The position numbers and the translations under genes are program-made. Positions 42,300 to 51,253 of a stretch of 64,000 nucleotides of DNA are shown piece after piece (position 1 is the first letter of the stretch; the number at the start of each line of letters is the position of its first letter). Under the pieces are notes generated by a model, which worked only from the letters and a program-made list of their open reading frames with translations, had not been told where the DNA came from and did no database searches. The stretch comes from CATOSP01 sp965205385 (lineage in GTDB: Bacteria > Chloroflexota > Dehalococcoidia > Lucifugimonadales > UBA3495): positions 992,001 through 1,056,000 of the forward strand of contig CBDBGS010000007.1 in the NCBI GenBank assembly GCA_965205385.1, in the 5' to 3' direction.

Positions 42300-43343
42300 A
42301 TGAATCAGGAACTGGTTTATACGACAGATCTCGGGAGAGCGTACAAAGGGGACGCCCGAGAGATCTTGACGTCTGGCAGCGTAGTTCCGGGGAGTGTCGA
42401 TCTGATCGTAACTTCACCGCCATTTGCGCTCACCAGGCCAAAAGACTATGGCAATCGTGCGTCTGAAGAGTACGTAGACTGGCTTATGTCTTTCGTGCCT
42501 TCATTCCAACAAGCTCTATCTGATACAGGATCGCTGGTGCTTGACATTGGGGGAGCGTATCTACCCGGTATTCCGAAGCGCTCCACCTACCATTTCGAGG
42601 TGGCCGTGAGGTTGGCCAAGGCTCTCGATTTCTGTCAGGAGTTTTATTGGTTCAACCCGGGAAAGCTGCCTTCTCCCGCAGAGTGGGTGACGGTCCGGAG
42701 GCTACGTGTCAAAGATTCCGTCAATCTTGTGTTATGGCTGGCGAAGGATGCAACCAAGACGAAGGCGAATAATCACAGGGTTCTGCGGGAATACTCCACC
42801 TCAATGAAATCCCTACTCCGCAAGGGTTACCAAGCCCGGCTCAGGACCTCAAATTGGAGAATTAGCGATAATTTCAAAGAGGACCATGGGGGCGCAATTC
42901 CTGACAACCTGGTGCTCACTGAAGACCCAAACGAGGCGGATGTTGTTGCCCCAGATATTCTGGACAACCTGATTACACTGTCTAACACAGCCTCACGGAA
43001 TCGATACTTAGACGAATGCAGACGGCTGGGAATAAAGCCTCACAATGCACGATTCCCTTTCAAGTTGCCCGACTTCTTCATAAAATTTTTGACCGAGCCT
43101 GGTGATCTGGTCTGCGATCCGTTCGCGGGTAGCAATACAACTGGTGCGGCAGCCGAGGCCGCCGGAAGACGGTGGGTGTCATGCGACCTCGACGCCGAGG
43201 GGCGGTTCGCTGGGTCTTACGTGAGAACTTCCGCTTTCTGGTTCCAGAACGCCCGATTCGAGCCCGGCTTCGAAGCCCCGCCTGTGGGGAATTGGCAGTC
43301 CAAGCCGCGCAAGGTGAGGCCAGCACCAGACGTTAGCCCCTGA
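42300..43343 (+). CDS. Site-specific DNA methyltransferase (beta-class, N4-C/N6-A)
   Basis: 347-aa SAM-dependent DNA methyltransferase. Motif IV TSPPF is at residues 38-42, and the SAM motif I region DPFAGSNTTG starts at 273 near the C-terminus. This IV-before-I order is the beta class; TSPPF favours N4-cytosine methylation. The N-terminal stretch LGRAYKGDAREIL and the final VSCDLDAEGRFAGSYVRTS are typical. No restriction endonuclease gene is recognised beside it, so it may be an orphan or a relic of an R-M system. The start ATG 42300 has only a weak ribosome binding site. It opens the right-hand defence and mobility island. Confidence 0.85.
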   Translation: MNQELVYTTDLGRAYKGDAREILTSGSVVPGSVDLIVTSPPFALTRPKDYGNRASEEYVDWLMSFVPSFQQALSDTGSLVLDIGGAYLPGIPKRSTYHFEVAVRLAKALDFCQEFYWFNPGKLPSPAEWVTVRRLRVKDSVNLVLWLAKDATKTKANNHRVLREYSTSMKSLLRKGYQARLRTSNWRISDNFKEDHGGAIPDNLVLTEDPNEADVVAPDILDNLITLSNTASRNRYLDECRRLGIKPHNARFPFKLPDFFIKFLTEPGDLVCDPFAGSNTTGAAAEAAGRRWVSCDLDAEGRFAGSYVRTSAFWFQNARFEPGFEAPPVGNWQSKPRKVRPAPDVSP

Positions 43344-43499
43344 TCCAAAGCGCCGAGGGTCATGCGAATGATGTCGGGTCCATTCTCGTATCTACAGCAC
43401 CTGACGAAACCATAATTTTAGGGTTTTCCAGGAGCCTACTGGCGTAGTCACCAAGCATTCAGATTTGCCGTAGCTTAAAGGTGGGCTGAGTTCTGCGTA

Positions 43500-44189
43500 T
43501 TGCACATTTCGGCCCACCAACGCATACGCTGCCTGGCCCTTTCCGACAGGGGGTTGGCGGTGCTGGCCCGCCGGGACCGGACCGCCGTGGGGCTGGCCCG
43601 ACAACGCTGGAGCGCCGCGCCGGTCAAGCCGGAAGTCCCGGTGACCTGGCGAAACGTCCACGGCTCCCGCAGCCGCCAGTTGCTGCGCAACCTGGAGCAC
43701 ACCCAGGCCGTCCACTGGTTCCTGGCGGTGCTGGCGAATCAATCGCGTTGCCAGGGCTGCGAGATGGTACAGCTCGACCCGCCCCGGCGGGCCTCCCGCT
43801 TGTTCCCCCACGACGACCGCCATCACTCGGTGCGCCCCGACGCCTTCGGTGTGCTGCGGCGACATGGGAAGGAGAAACCTTTCTTCCTGGAGTGGGAGCG
43901 CGGGGCGGTGCGTCCCACCACGATGGTGGCCCGCATCGCCCCCTACCTGCGCTACTACGCCACCAACCGCCCCCTGGACGACCACGGAGTAGTTCCCGCC
44001 GTCCTGGTGGTCTTCGACGACGACCTGGCCGCCGGCCACTTCGTGCGGTTGGCGGCAGATGAAATGAGGCGGGCCGGGGTCAGGGTGCCCTTATGGGTCT
44101 CCCACCGGAACGCCTTGGAGAGGTTCGGCCCGCTGGGCGCCGCCTGGCGACAACCCGGCAGATGGAAGCCGGTAACGTCGTTTAACTAA
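43500..44189 (+). CDS. Replication-relaxation family protein, N-terminally truncated
   Basis: 229 aa. It matches the later two thirds of Replic_Relax proteins: LSDRGLAVLARRDR, HTQAVHWFLAVLANQSR, SVRPDAFGVLR…KPFFLEWERGAV, MVARIAPYLRYYA and VPAVLVVFDDD. The usual N-terminal winged-helix part (~70-80 residues) is missing, and the start (TTG 43500) is only a best guess. Such proteins occur on plasmids and integrative elements. The truncation suggests a relic of an integrated element. It is followed by a very strong terminator. Confidence 0.65.
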   Translation: MHISAHQRIRCLALSDRGLAVLARRDRTAVGLARQRWSAAPVKPEVPVTWRNVHGSRSRQLLRNLEHTQAVHWFLAVLANQSRCQGCEMVQLDPPRRASRLFPHDDRHHSVRPDAFGVLRRHGKEKPFFLEWERGAVRPTTMVARIAPYLRYYATNRPLDDHGVVPAVLVVFDDDLAAGHFVRLAADEMRRAGVRVPLWVSHRNALERFGPLGAAWRQPGRWKPVTSFN

Positions 44190-44232
44190 CGACCACATCA
44201 GGAATCTGGAGTAAGGCCGAAAAGGAGTTCAG

Positions 44233-44278
44233 ACAGAAGGGAAGCCTGGCGACAGAATACGCCAGGCTTCCCTTCTGT
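44233..44278. terminator. 19-bp perfect stem terminator
   Basis: Arms ACAGAAGGGAAGCCTGGCG and its exact complement enclose the loop ACAGAATA. Downstream of the arms, TTGTCTTATACT gives a partial T tract. It is placed after the replication-relaxation gene and before a convergent small gene, so it can stop transcription from both sides. Confidence 0.8.
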
Positions 44279-44366
44279 TGTCTTATACTCTGTTGACGCC
44301 ATCCGCGATTGGTCCCAGGAGCGTTTGGGGTAATCCACAGTCAGCGTCCACTGTCTTTCGAGGGGA

Positions 44367-44660
44367 TTAAGCGTTGTGCCGGAGAATTCGGCTACTAATC
44401 CCGTCCGACATGACTTTCAGTTCTGACCAAGAGTTGTTGTTTCTTTGTTCGTGAGCGGCAGCCGCCAGAGCGAGGGAGGCGACCCTGGCCGTGGCGACCG
44501 AGACTTCTCCCGAACGATTTTCCCTGACCAAGACCGATAGCTCGCTGTCGGCGCGGCGCGTTTGCTCGGTGTTTGCCAAGTCTGAAAGGACTCCCCGTGC
44601 CATCCGGGCCTCCTCTTGTGTCAGGTACACCCCTTCGATGAGTTCCCGTTCCCCACTCAT
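44367..44660 (-). CDS. Small hypothetical protein
   Basis: 97 aa from ATG 44660 (GGGGAG about 8 nt upstream). The sequence is helical and charged: GERELIEGVYLTQEEARMAR, SVLVRENRSGEVSVATARVA, ending in NSWSELKVMSDGI. No known domain is recognised. It lies between the terminator and the serine recombinase remnant, on the opposite strand to both. Possibly an element-borne accessory gene. Confidence 0.5.
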   Translation of the reverse strand: MSGERELIEGVYLTQEEARMARGVLSDLANTEQTRRADSELSVLVRENRSGEVSVATARVASLALAAAAHEQRNNNSWSELKVMSDGISSRILRHNA

Positions 44661-44778
44661 TGCACGCTCCCCACAGGTGGATTTTCGATATGCCCCGACC
44701 TCAGCCGGTGTATCTGAACATCGACAGGTCGTACTGGCTGTCGGTCGATGAGGAGACGACCGACTCTCCCCCATCGCT

Positions 44779-45008
44779 GAATTCAATCTCTTCGAGCTTT
44801 CGTGAGGTCTTTCGTCAAGGAGATCGTGGTCAAGCCCGGCAGGGCCGCCATTGTTTACTCGATACCCACGCCGGATGACAGTCCCATCGGAGGAGCGGAC
44901 GCTGCGGAGATCGCCCTAAACGGGGGTGTTATGAATTCGGTATGTCATGGTGGGCCTTATTTCACGGTAGACAGAACCATCTTCGAATGGCGGCTTAGTG
45001 AGATGTAG
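44779..45008 (+). pseudogene. Serine recombinase C-terminal remnant (tail copy A)
   Basis: The frame reads IQSLRAFVRSFVKEIVVKPG, then AIVYSIPTPDDSPIGG, DAAEIAL and finally GGPYFTVDRTIFEWRLSEM. This is the last ~75 residues of a large serine recombinase (typical …KAF.RSFVKE..V….). The upstream frame is closed by a stop and no catalytic part remains. Its final 20 codons recur, mutated, at three other places downstream (45020, 46527, 49524). Confidence 0.75.
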
Positions 45009-45019
45009 GTCTGTTTCGG

Positions 45020-45059
45020 ACGGTAGACAGTCCCCTCTTCGACATGTAGCTCCGCAGCC
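45020..45059 (+). repeat. Recombinase-tail repeat, copy B
   Basis: A degenerate copy of the recombinase 3' end, ACGGTAGAC…CTCTTCGACATGT…GCAGCC. It follows copy A by only ~50 bp, so the two tails are in tandem. The stretch 45060-45208 that follows shows no gene. Confidence 0.65.
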
Positions 45060-45208
45060 CGTAGGTCCATCCAGGCTGCGGACGCTCTTGTCGATTCCCC
45101 CTCTTCAAATCGAGACTGCCTTCCCAATACAGCGGAGAGTCCTTCAACAGCATGTAAGTTTCTCCGACGCCTTTCTGTTCGGCTACGTCCTGAAGATTGT
45201 TCTCACAT

Positions 45209-46483
45209 CTACCGCCCTACAGCACCGTAGAACCCTGTCAATTGCCCCAAGAGCTGAGGCATAGCTTCCATTTGCTTGGCTTGGTTTGAATCAATCGGGT
45301 GTGGGTCCACAGTCAATACCGGGACATGAAAGACGGCATTCCTGGAAGAGTCCAGGGTCGATTGGTCGAATCCCTCTCGAATCAGCTCTTCAATTCCCTC
45401 ATGCCGCAGATCCTGGCGCTCCAGCGTTGCCTCCCTATATAGTCGCAGTGGCATCGCGACCAGGGCTGCACTCACGCGGAGCAGTGACGCGAAATTCTCT
45501 TCATCCTGGACGGTCGTCGGAGTCTTGGAAGCGAGTAACAGGTCGAAGGGCTTGGCTAGTGCCTCCTCCTTCGATATCCCCGCGCGCATGTAGCTGAGCA
45601 TCTTGGCGATGTCCAAGTAGGAAAGCGCCTCACTAAGAAATACTACTGACCGCAGCAACATCTGCAGGCAATGCGCGCGGATCCTCTTGAGGCGCTCCGG
45701 GTAACCGGTCTGGTTCGTGCCAGGAGTTGAAAGTGCGTCCAAGAGCGGCTTCCAAGCCAAGATCGACGGCGGCGCCTGGACTTCATCCGAGCCTGTGGAT
45801 CCACCACTAAGGGGAAGGGGTCTGGACAGGACATCTCTGGCTGGACGAAGCTTATCAAGGCGCTGGTACTCATCTGGGCCTGGTGGGCGAGTGATGCCCT
45901 TCGAGTCGCCAATCTCTTGAACAAACCACTTTCTCTGCTCATCGCGCAGCCATATCAGGTACTCGTCGAGCACGTCCTGGGTTGCGATCGTTACTTCGAA
46001 ATGCGTGCCGCCAAAGTCCGAGTCTACTGCGTCATCGATCTTTTCCCAACGGGAATTGAGATGGACCCGATTCTCGGGATGCAGTATCGAATGCCTCAGC
46101 TGTTTGACTCTTTGGAACGAACGGGCACCGGTTTCGAGCATTGAGTCCAGTGGCGCGAACTTCAACTCGGGATACTCTGGCGACGTGTCCTGATAAGCCT
46201 CAATTTCCGCGTGCACCAGGCAAAGATAGGTTTCCCACACATAGCGGTTGGTCAACTCAAGCATCCAACGAGTCTGATCGTTAGCCTCCATTCCTTGATC
46301 TGCAATCATGCCGTCCACGACAGCCCTGTAAGCATCTGCGTCATCTGCATCGCTGACCCCCAACCGTCGTGAGGTTCGACGGAGATGGCCGACATTACGG
46401 AATGCAACGAGTCTCACGCCCTCCAACATCGAGGTTCGATGGTAGAGCAGATTCCTGTAGAAACTAACGGCTTGCATATCCAT
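45209..46483 (-). CDS. Unknown protein with HEPN-like R-x4-H motif (cassette 1)
   Basis: 424 aa, no recognised family. It is mostly helical. The segment RVKQLRHSILHPENRVH at residues ~125-141 contains R130-HSIL-H135, the spacing of HEPN ribonuclease motifs, often preceding a proline as here. The C-terminal half (LKRIRAHCLQMLLRSVVFLSEALSYL…) is also helical. Its tail SRNAVFHVPVLTVDPHPIDSNQAKQMEAMPQL is not typical of nucleases. The start is ATG 46483 with AGGA ~9 nt upstream. It is flanked by recombinase-tail repeats B (left) and C (right) and reads against them. Defence role inferred from location. Confidence 0.55.
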   Translation of the reverse strand: MDMQAVSFYRNLLYHRTSMLEGVRLVAFRNVGHLRRTSRRLGVSDADDADAYRAVVDGMIADQGMEANDQTRWMLELTNRYVWETYLCLVHAEIEAYQDTSPEYPELKFAPLDSMLETGARSFQRVKQLRHSILHPENRVHLNSRWEKIDDAVDSDFGGTHFEVTIATQDVLDEYLIWLRDEQRKWFVQEIGDSKGITRPPGPDEYQRLDKLRPARDVLSRPLPLSGGSTGSDEVQAPPSILAWKPLLDALSTPGTNQTGYPERLKRIRAHCLQMLLRSVVFLSEALSYLDIAKMLSYMRAGISKEEALAKPFDLLLASKTPTTVQDEENFASLLRVSAALVAMPLRLYREATLERQDLRHEGIEELIREGFDQSTLDSSRNAVFHVPVLTVDPHPIDSNQAKQMEAMPQLLGQLTGFYGAVGR

Positions 46484-46526
46484 GGCTAGGTCCTAATTGC
46501 TGCCCTTCGGTCCAGCATCATGTCCA

Positions 46527-46585
46527 GGTTGGCCCACCGCCGCTTACGGTAGATACCACCATCTTCGAGATGTGGCTCGGCAGCC
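46527..46585 (+). repeat. Recombinase-tail repeat, copy C
   Basis: The frame would read VGPPPLTVDTTIFEMWLGSL, closely matching copies A and D. It separates cassette 1 from cassette 2. The conserved core is ACGGTAGAT…CATCTTCGAGATGTGG. Confidence 0.75.
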
Positions 46586-46654
46586 TCCCGTCACACCAAG
46601 GCCTCTCGATTCCTGTGCTGTGATGCTTCGTGTCGAGCGATGGAAGCAGCGTCT

Positions 46655-48424
46655 TTACTCTGTGCCCATAGCTGGTTGTCGCGGGTGAACTGAGTCACCA
46701 AAGAGGGTGTTCGCAACTCCAGCCATGTCCTCCTCCGCTAGTTTTGCAACGTGGCTGTTACCGACCGGTTGGCCCTTGGTGCGATGGGCATAGAACGTGT
46801 TAAACGGCCAAAGGCGGTCTGGTCCGTTATACCAGTCAATGAGCAACTGTGAGATTCGGCTCTCGGGAAGTGTTTCCAATTGTTCAAGCTCCGCAAGGCT
46901 CAGAACATACGGGCCATACCGTCGGGTATTGCCTAAGGCGGCCGAGTTAGCCAGTTTCTCTCGGAGCGGTTCCAGCAGTACACCCATTGCAGGGAACGGG
47001 TCCGTCACGACGATCACGAAGAACCATCCGGTTACATTTCGTGTCAATAGGCCGGGAATGTTGCGTTGGCCGGCCTGCACCTGGTGGCAGAAGTCAATCT
47101 CTTGGTCTAGGCCATCCTCGATCTTGAGGCGCATGTCATCTTGGAACGCCTGAACGTCGCCTTCGACAATACTCTTCTCGTACCGTGGCCGGCCAACTTT
47201 GAACTCGAACATCGTGCAACGCGTATTGCGGCTGCCTATGGTTTCAATGACTAAGCTATCCGGATTTAACCCGCTTCCCGATGGATAGTCGTCCTCCGAC
47301 AGCAAACGCATCTTCCGTCTTGCCCAAAGCTGCCCGGCCTTGATCCGGTCAAGAACATTCCGGCCATAACGTTCGTGGAGTTCCCCGAAAAAGGTTTGGA
47401 ACGACTGACGGTTCGGCTCTGCGGTTCCACCATCAGGTAGTGCGTCGTGGATGTCCCAGTACAGTCCGCAGGTGTACCGTTGGATAAGCAATTGGCCCGA
47501 TACTCCGGCCAAACGGCCATCGGGAAGCGTCATGACAGGCTTCCTTAAGAGGATGCCAAGATCGACAGGATTACCGATATGGTCCCCGTATGTGGTCTGG
47601 TGTTCTCCTCGGATCTGTTCAGGGGACGTCGTTATGAGTTCTAGGACTCGGTCCAGTTCCTCTGGCGGGACCCTCGTGTTCGCGAAGTAACGCTCAGGAA
47701 TCACATACCCAAGTCGCGGGCCCGCCTCTCCATCGTCTGGCCACGACGCTCCGGTGAGTGAACTGCCATACAACACAAACAGCACGGCCTTAAATGCGTC
47801 CAGCTGAACGCCTAGTTTGGCCTTCATCACATTCTGGAGGTCAACCCAGCTATTGAATTCCCTCTGTTTGGTTAGCGCACCCAATCGGCCAAAGAGTTCA
47901 GAGTACCGCCCTATCAGGTTGCTGGGGTGTTCATGTCGAATAAGCGAGTAACCTAATAGGGCAACCCTTTGGACTGTTGCCTTGACGCCTTCGTCCGTGC
48001 TGAGATCGGATTCTCCAAGGGGATAGAAACCGTTAGTCATAAGCAATAGGTCGAGGAACTTGCCATCCCCAACCTGAGCCCTAGTCGGGTTCCGGGAACC
48101 AAAAGTGCACAGTAGCTTGATTGCATACAGCAGTTGCCATTTTGAGAAGAATATCCAATGACTTTCCCGAGACATCCTTTCTGCAATACGGCGGGCTCGC
48201 CCAGTCGGGAAAAGATCACAGATCCGGCGGTCCAATGTCTTATATGCTGCAGGCTCACTTGCGTCGCCGTACTGCAACAGCGTGATAAGGCCCGGTAGCA
48301 ACCGTACGACAGGCAACTGGCTAATCGCTTGAATAAAATCAGGTTCCGAAACCTCCTTGCCGTGAAGAATCCCCCAAGACAGAGGCACTTGGACTCTTCC
48401 TTCGAGAGGATGTAGTTGATTCAT
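46655..48424 (-). CDS. Unknown protein with candidate PD-(D/E)xK nuclease centre (cassette 2)
   Basis: 589 aa, family not recognised. The N-terminal two thirds are helical (PVVRLLPGLITLLQYGD…IAERMSRESHWIFFSKWQLLY). In the C-terminal third, NPDSLVIETIG (D389) is followed by TMFEFKVGRPR (E407-F-K409). This is the D…ExK arrangement of PD-(D/E)xK nucleases, with GDVQAFQDDM and FFVIVVTDPF after it. The start is ATG 48424, with no clear ribosome binding site. It lies between recombinase tails C and D with the TIGR02391 gene. The nuclease assignment is an inference from motif pattern, not from a family match. Confidence 0.5.
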   Translation of the reverse strand: MNQLHPLEGRVQVPLSWGILHGKEVSEPDFIQAISQLPVVRLLPGLITLLQYGDASEPAAYKTLDRRICDLFPTGRARRIAERMSRESHWIFFSKWQLLYAIKLLCTFGSRNPTRAQVGDGKFLDLLLMTNGFYPLGESDLSTDEGVKATVQRVALLGYSLIRHEHPSNLIGRYSELFGRLGALTKQREFNSWVDLQNVMKAKLGVQLDAFKAVLFVLYGSSLTGASWPDDGEAGPRLGYVIPERYFANTRVPPEELDRVLELITTSPEQIRGEHQTTYGDHIGNPVDLGILLRKPVMTLPDGRLAGVSGQLLIQRYTCGLYWDIHDALPDGGTAEPNRQSFQTFFGELHERYGRNVLDRIKAGQLWARRKMRLLSEDDYPSGSGLNPDSLVIETIGSRNTRCTMFEFKVGRPRYEKSIVEGDVQAFQDDMRLKIEDGLDQEIDFCHQVQAGQRNIPGLLTRNVTGWFFVIVVTDPFPAMGVLLEPLREKLANSAALGNTRRYGPYVLSLAELEQLETLPESRISQLLIDWYNGPDRLWPFNTFYAHRTKGQPVGNSHVAKLAEEDMAGVANTLFGDSVHPRQPAMGTE

Positions 48425-48509
48425 GGGAAGCTTGATATCACCTTGTATGTCTATCCGGAGTTACGTCCATGCTGCCACTCTAGGTGCTTTAGCCACTAAC
48501 AGAATGCAC

Positions 48510-49400
48510 CTACCCATGGGTCGGCGTGGTCGGATGGCAGTCGTCGAGGATGAAATGCAACAGAGAATTCAGAGTTAGACAGTCGACCGCGTCGTCGACA
48601 TCCCGATGCCACTTCACCTTCGGAGTGTGGGACATTGGGTTGCGAAAGAACCTGGTACAACCGCTCAAGAAATCCAGGAAGCCGTCGTGCTCATTCCTTT
48701 CAGTGACGGTCGTAAGTGTGTTGAAAGCCAGGGTAGGGTACCGCCCTTGACTTGGCGAAGGACGTTCAAGGGACTGCCTGATCAATTCCAGGCCATCAGT
48801 GGTGTAACCGGTCTGTTCACGAATACGATCTGCCAGCCCCTTGTATGCTTCAACAACGGCGTGGAAGTAGTCTTCCTCCATGTACTCTGCCTTGCAGTAT
48901 CTTCGGACCTCATGATGGATTCGTCGGAACGTCATCTTGTTTTCTAGGGCCGCGGCCCTTCGTTCAGCCTCCCGCAATGTGCGAGTTGGATCAACATAGT
49001 GGAACTGCCCATCGTCTCTGTACTCCACTCCGTAGAAACGGAGGATGCGATTCAAGCCAGCGCAGAAATCCCGGAATCCTTCTGGGTCCCTAGAGTAGAC
49101 CACGGGTTCATTGAGTGACTTGATCAATTGCACCACGCCATTGTTGCCGCTCCGGTTGTACTGGAAACCCAAGGCATAGGGCAGTCTGTCCCTCTTGGAT
49201 GGCTTGAGGACACCATAATGGACGCCACGCCGCATCCCCATCGCCTTGTATCCTTCTTCCTCTGGGGACGGTTCCGGGATTGGCTCTTCTATTCCAAGTT
49301 CAGCAAATTTACGGTCTAGCACCTTATGGGTGTCGCGATCGCTCACCAGATAGTCTGCCACCTCGTCCAGGGCTGCCGATGTGAAGGGTTGTGTGGCCAT
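48510..49400 (-). CDS. TIGR02391-type abortive infection protein (cassette 3)
   Basis: 296 aa. The C-terminal ~130 residues match the TIGR02391/Ymh pattern: YFHAVVEAYKGLADRIREQT, TDGLELIRQSLE, FLDFLSGCTRFFRNPMSH. RNPMSH (R253-H258) is a HEPN RNase-type motif. The N-terminal half (LDEVADYLVSDRDTHKVLDR…) resembles an uncharacterised AbiJ-like region. ATG 49400 follows GGAAGGG by ~11 nt; a longer frame to 49553 runs over recombinase tail D and is rejected. Proteins of this group are linked to phage-triggered growth arrest. Cassettes 2 and 3 lie in tandem on the minus strand, 85 bp apart, possibly as one operon. Confidence 0.7.
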   Translation of the reverse strand: MATQPFTSAALDEVADYLVSDRDTHKVLDRKFAELGIEEPIPEPSPEEEGYKAMGMRRGVHYGVLKPSKRDRLPYALGFQYNRSGNNGVVQLIKSLNEPVVYSRDPEGFRDFCAGLNRILRFYGVEYRDDGQFHYVDPTRTLREAERRAAALENKMTFRRIHHEVRRYCKAEYMEEDYFHAVVEAYKGLADRIREQTGYTTDGLELIRQSLERPSPSQGRYPTLAFNTLTTVTERNEHDGFLDFLSGCTRFFRNPMSHTPKVKWHRDVDDAVDCLTLNSLLHFILDDCHPTTPTHG

Positions 49401-49523
49401 GCTTTTGTAAGGCCCTTCCTTTCTTCGTTTGTCGAGTGATGCCCTGTTGTCCGTTGTGATGCAGAGGCACGGATCAGCCGGGGCCCTTGTGGCTATCGAG
49501 GCATCGTTGCGAGTATGTGCATC

Positions 49524-49584
49524 AGGTGGGCCTGCCTGGACGGTAGATGGCACCGTTTTCGAAATGTGGCTCGGCAGCCTATGA
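49524..49584 (+). repeat. Recombinase-tail repeat, copy D
   Basis: It reads SGGPAWTVDGTVFEMWLGSL followed by a stop (TGA at 49582), so this copy keeps the original recombinase end intact. It bounds cassettes 2-3 on the right. The following ~300 bp to the IS1380 gene hold no clear gene; CATAGGG-C-CCCTATG (49753-49767) is a short palindrome near the element end. Confidence 0.75.
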
Positions 49585-49881
49585 GCATTGACACCACCAC
49601 CTTAGGGGAGAGTTCGAGCTTACACCCGAATCCACCGAAGGACACCGATGGACGGCGTGAGGATAGCGGCAGGGTGGGTGAGGGAGCTACAGGGGAGATG
49701 GCTGGGCTCCATTGGGGTAGATTGGAGGTCGGCGGACGGTCTTCAGTCGCCGCATAGGGCCCCTATGGCCCTCTGCGGGAGCTGCGATGCGCGGGATGGC
49801 GAGAGAATACGCAGCAGGGAACTCTCGCGGACCGGGGTGGCACGAGTTTGCGGGGAAGTTGGGTCAGTTGCAGGCTGGCAG

Positions 49882-51207
49882 TCAGGCGGGGAGTGGAATG
49901 GCTCGCAGTCGGGCCATGGCGCGAGTGAACTGGGTTTCCCAAGGCCAATGCTGGGGAAGATGCAGGGTAAGGCGGCGCGCCGAGCGGGTGATCCGTCCCA
50001 CCAGAGCGAAGAACCGCCGCCTGAGGGTTTTGGTGGTCACGATCCGTTCACCCAGGCCGATGCGGGCTGTCCAGCGGGCCAGGTTGTGCGCCATCACCTG
50101 TACCGCCAGCCAGGCGCCGTTGGCGGCGAAGCGCCCCGAGGGCATGTGGTTCAGCCCGACGCCGTACTTGAGGTCGCGTATCGCATTCTCGATCTCGGCG
50201 TGGCGGCGATGATCAGCCTCCAGTTCCAGCATCTCCCCATCCCGGTCGGTGATGAAGCCGTGATAGCTGTAGGTGGCGAAGAGGGCGAGCTGGGAACCGG
50301 GCGTGGGCTTCACCCGCCGGACGATGAGCCGCACCGGCGCGGCGTCGGCTTCACTCTGGAAGGGGGTATAGGTGGTTTCGGCCACATCGGCGGCGCCGTC
50401 CATCCAGTAGGGAATCGGCGTCCAGTCCTGCTCGGGGATCGCCTCGATCAACTCCCGCAGGCCTTTGTGCTGGCGGATGGTGATGGAGAAGCGGACACCC
50501 ATTTCGCGGCAGACCGCGACGAGAGCGTGGGTATAGAAGCCGCTGTCGGCGCGCACCGTGAGTTGGCCGCTGGCCCCACCGTAGCGCACCCGCCCCACTG
50601 TTTCACGCAGGAAGTGGGCAGCGCCGCGAGCGGTGTTGGCGCGGCCCTAGCGCAGCCGGGACATCAGCACGTCGCCGGTTCCGGCAGCGATGGCCAGCAG
50701 TGGGTGATAGCCCCGCTTGCCGGTGTAGCCGTGGTGTCGCGCTCCTTCCTTAGCCAGTCCATAGGTCTCGCAGATGGTCGAATCCAGGTCGATGGTCAAA
50801 GGCGCATCGCCGGGTCCGGCCCCAGCGCCCCATGCGCGTGCCAGCAACTGGCGGCTCACCCGGTCGAGTTGGCGGACGTGGCCCCAGCGAAAGCTGCGCA
50901 GGAAGGTCCCGAGGGTGGATGGCGCCTTGACCACGCAGCCGAGAACACCGGCCGTCCCACCGGCACGCAGCGCATCCGCGTCGTCGATGCAGTCGCCGCC
51001 CGCCAGCGCGGAAGCGACCAGCGTCAGCAGCTTGTCCCCCGTGTTGGCCCGCCCCGGCGCGCCGCCAGGGTCTAGGTGACGGTCGACGAGTTCCCTCAGG
51101 CCCAGGTGCCGGGCGAGGGTGGCCGGCAGGAGCAGGCCGGCATTGGCCACCAGGCGGTGGTCATCAAAGACGATGCGGATCCGGTCGGGATTGTTCTGTG
51201 GCAGCAT
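49882..51207 (-). pseudogene. IS1380-family transposase with in-frame amber stop
   Basis: The first part, from ATG 51207, reads NPDRIRIVFDDHRLVANAGL and APLTIDLDSTICETYG (first Asp). It stops with TAG at 50647-50649 after VLMSRLR. The same frame continues GRANTARGAAHFLRETVGRV, then VRADSGFYTHALVAVC (second Asp) and HAEIENAIRDLKYGVG (catalytic Glu), ending at 49882. A single base change from a sense codon such as GAG explains the stop. Both halves are otherwise complete. The ends of the element were not resolved; they lie roughly at 49.75 and 51.2-51.3 kb. Confidence 0.8.
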
Positions 51208-51253
51208 CTATTGGGTGCTCCTTGTTTCCAGGCAGTTTTCTGTTCCAAAACCA

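Noticed and set aside
41833..42303. 156-aa ORF overlapping the methyltransferase start by ATGA
   Set aside because: Its middle part is the exact antisense of a serine recombinase fragment on the minus strand, and no plausible start or ribosome binding site was found. The ATGA overlap is judged accidental.
50647..50649. In-frame TAG in the IS1380 transposase as a recoded codon
   Set aside because: Nothing in the window suggests amber recoding; a single substitution in a decayed transposase is the simpler explanation.
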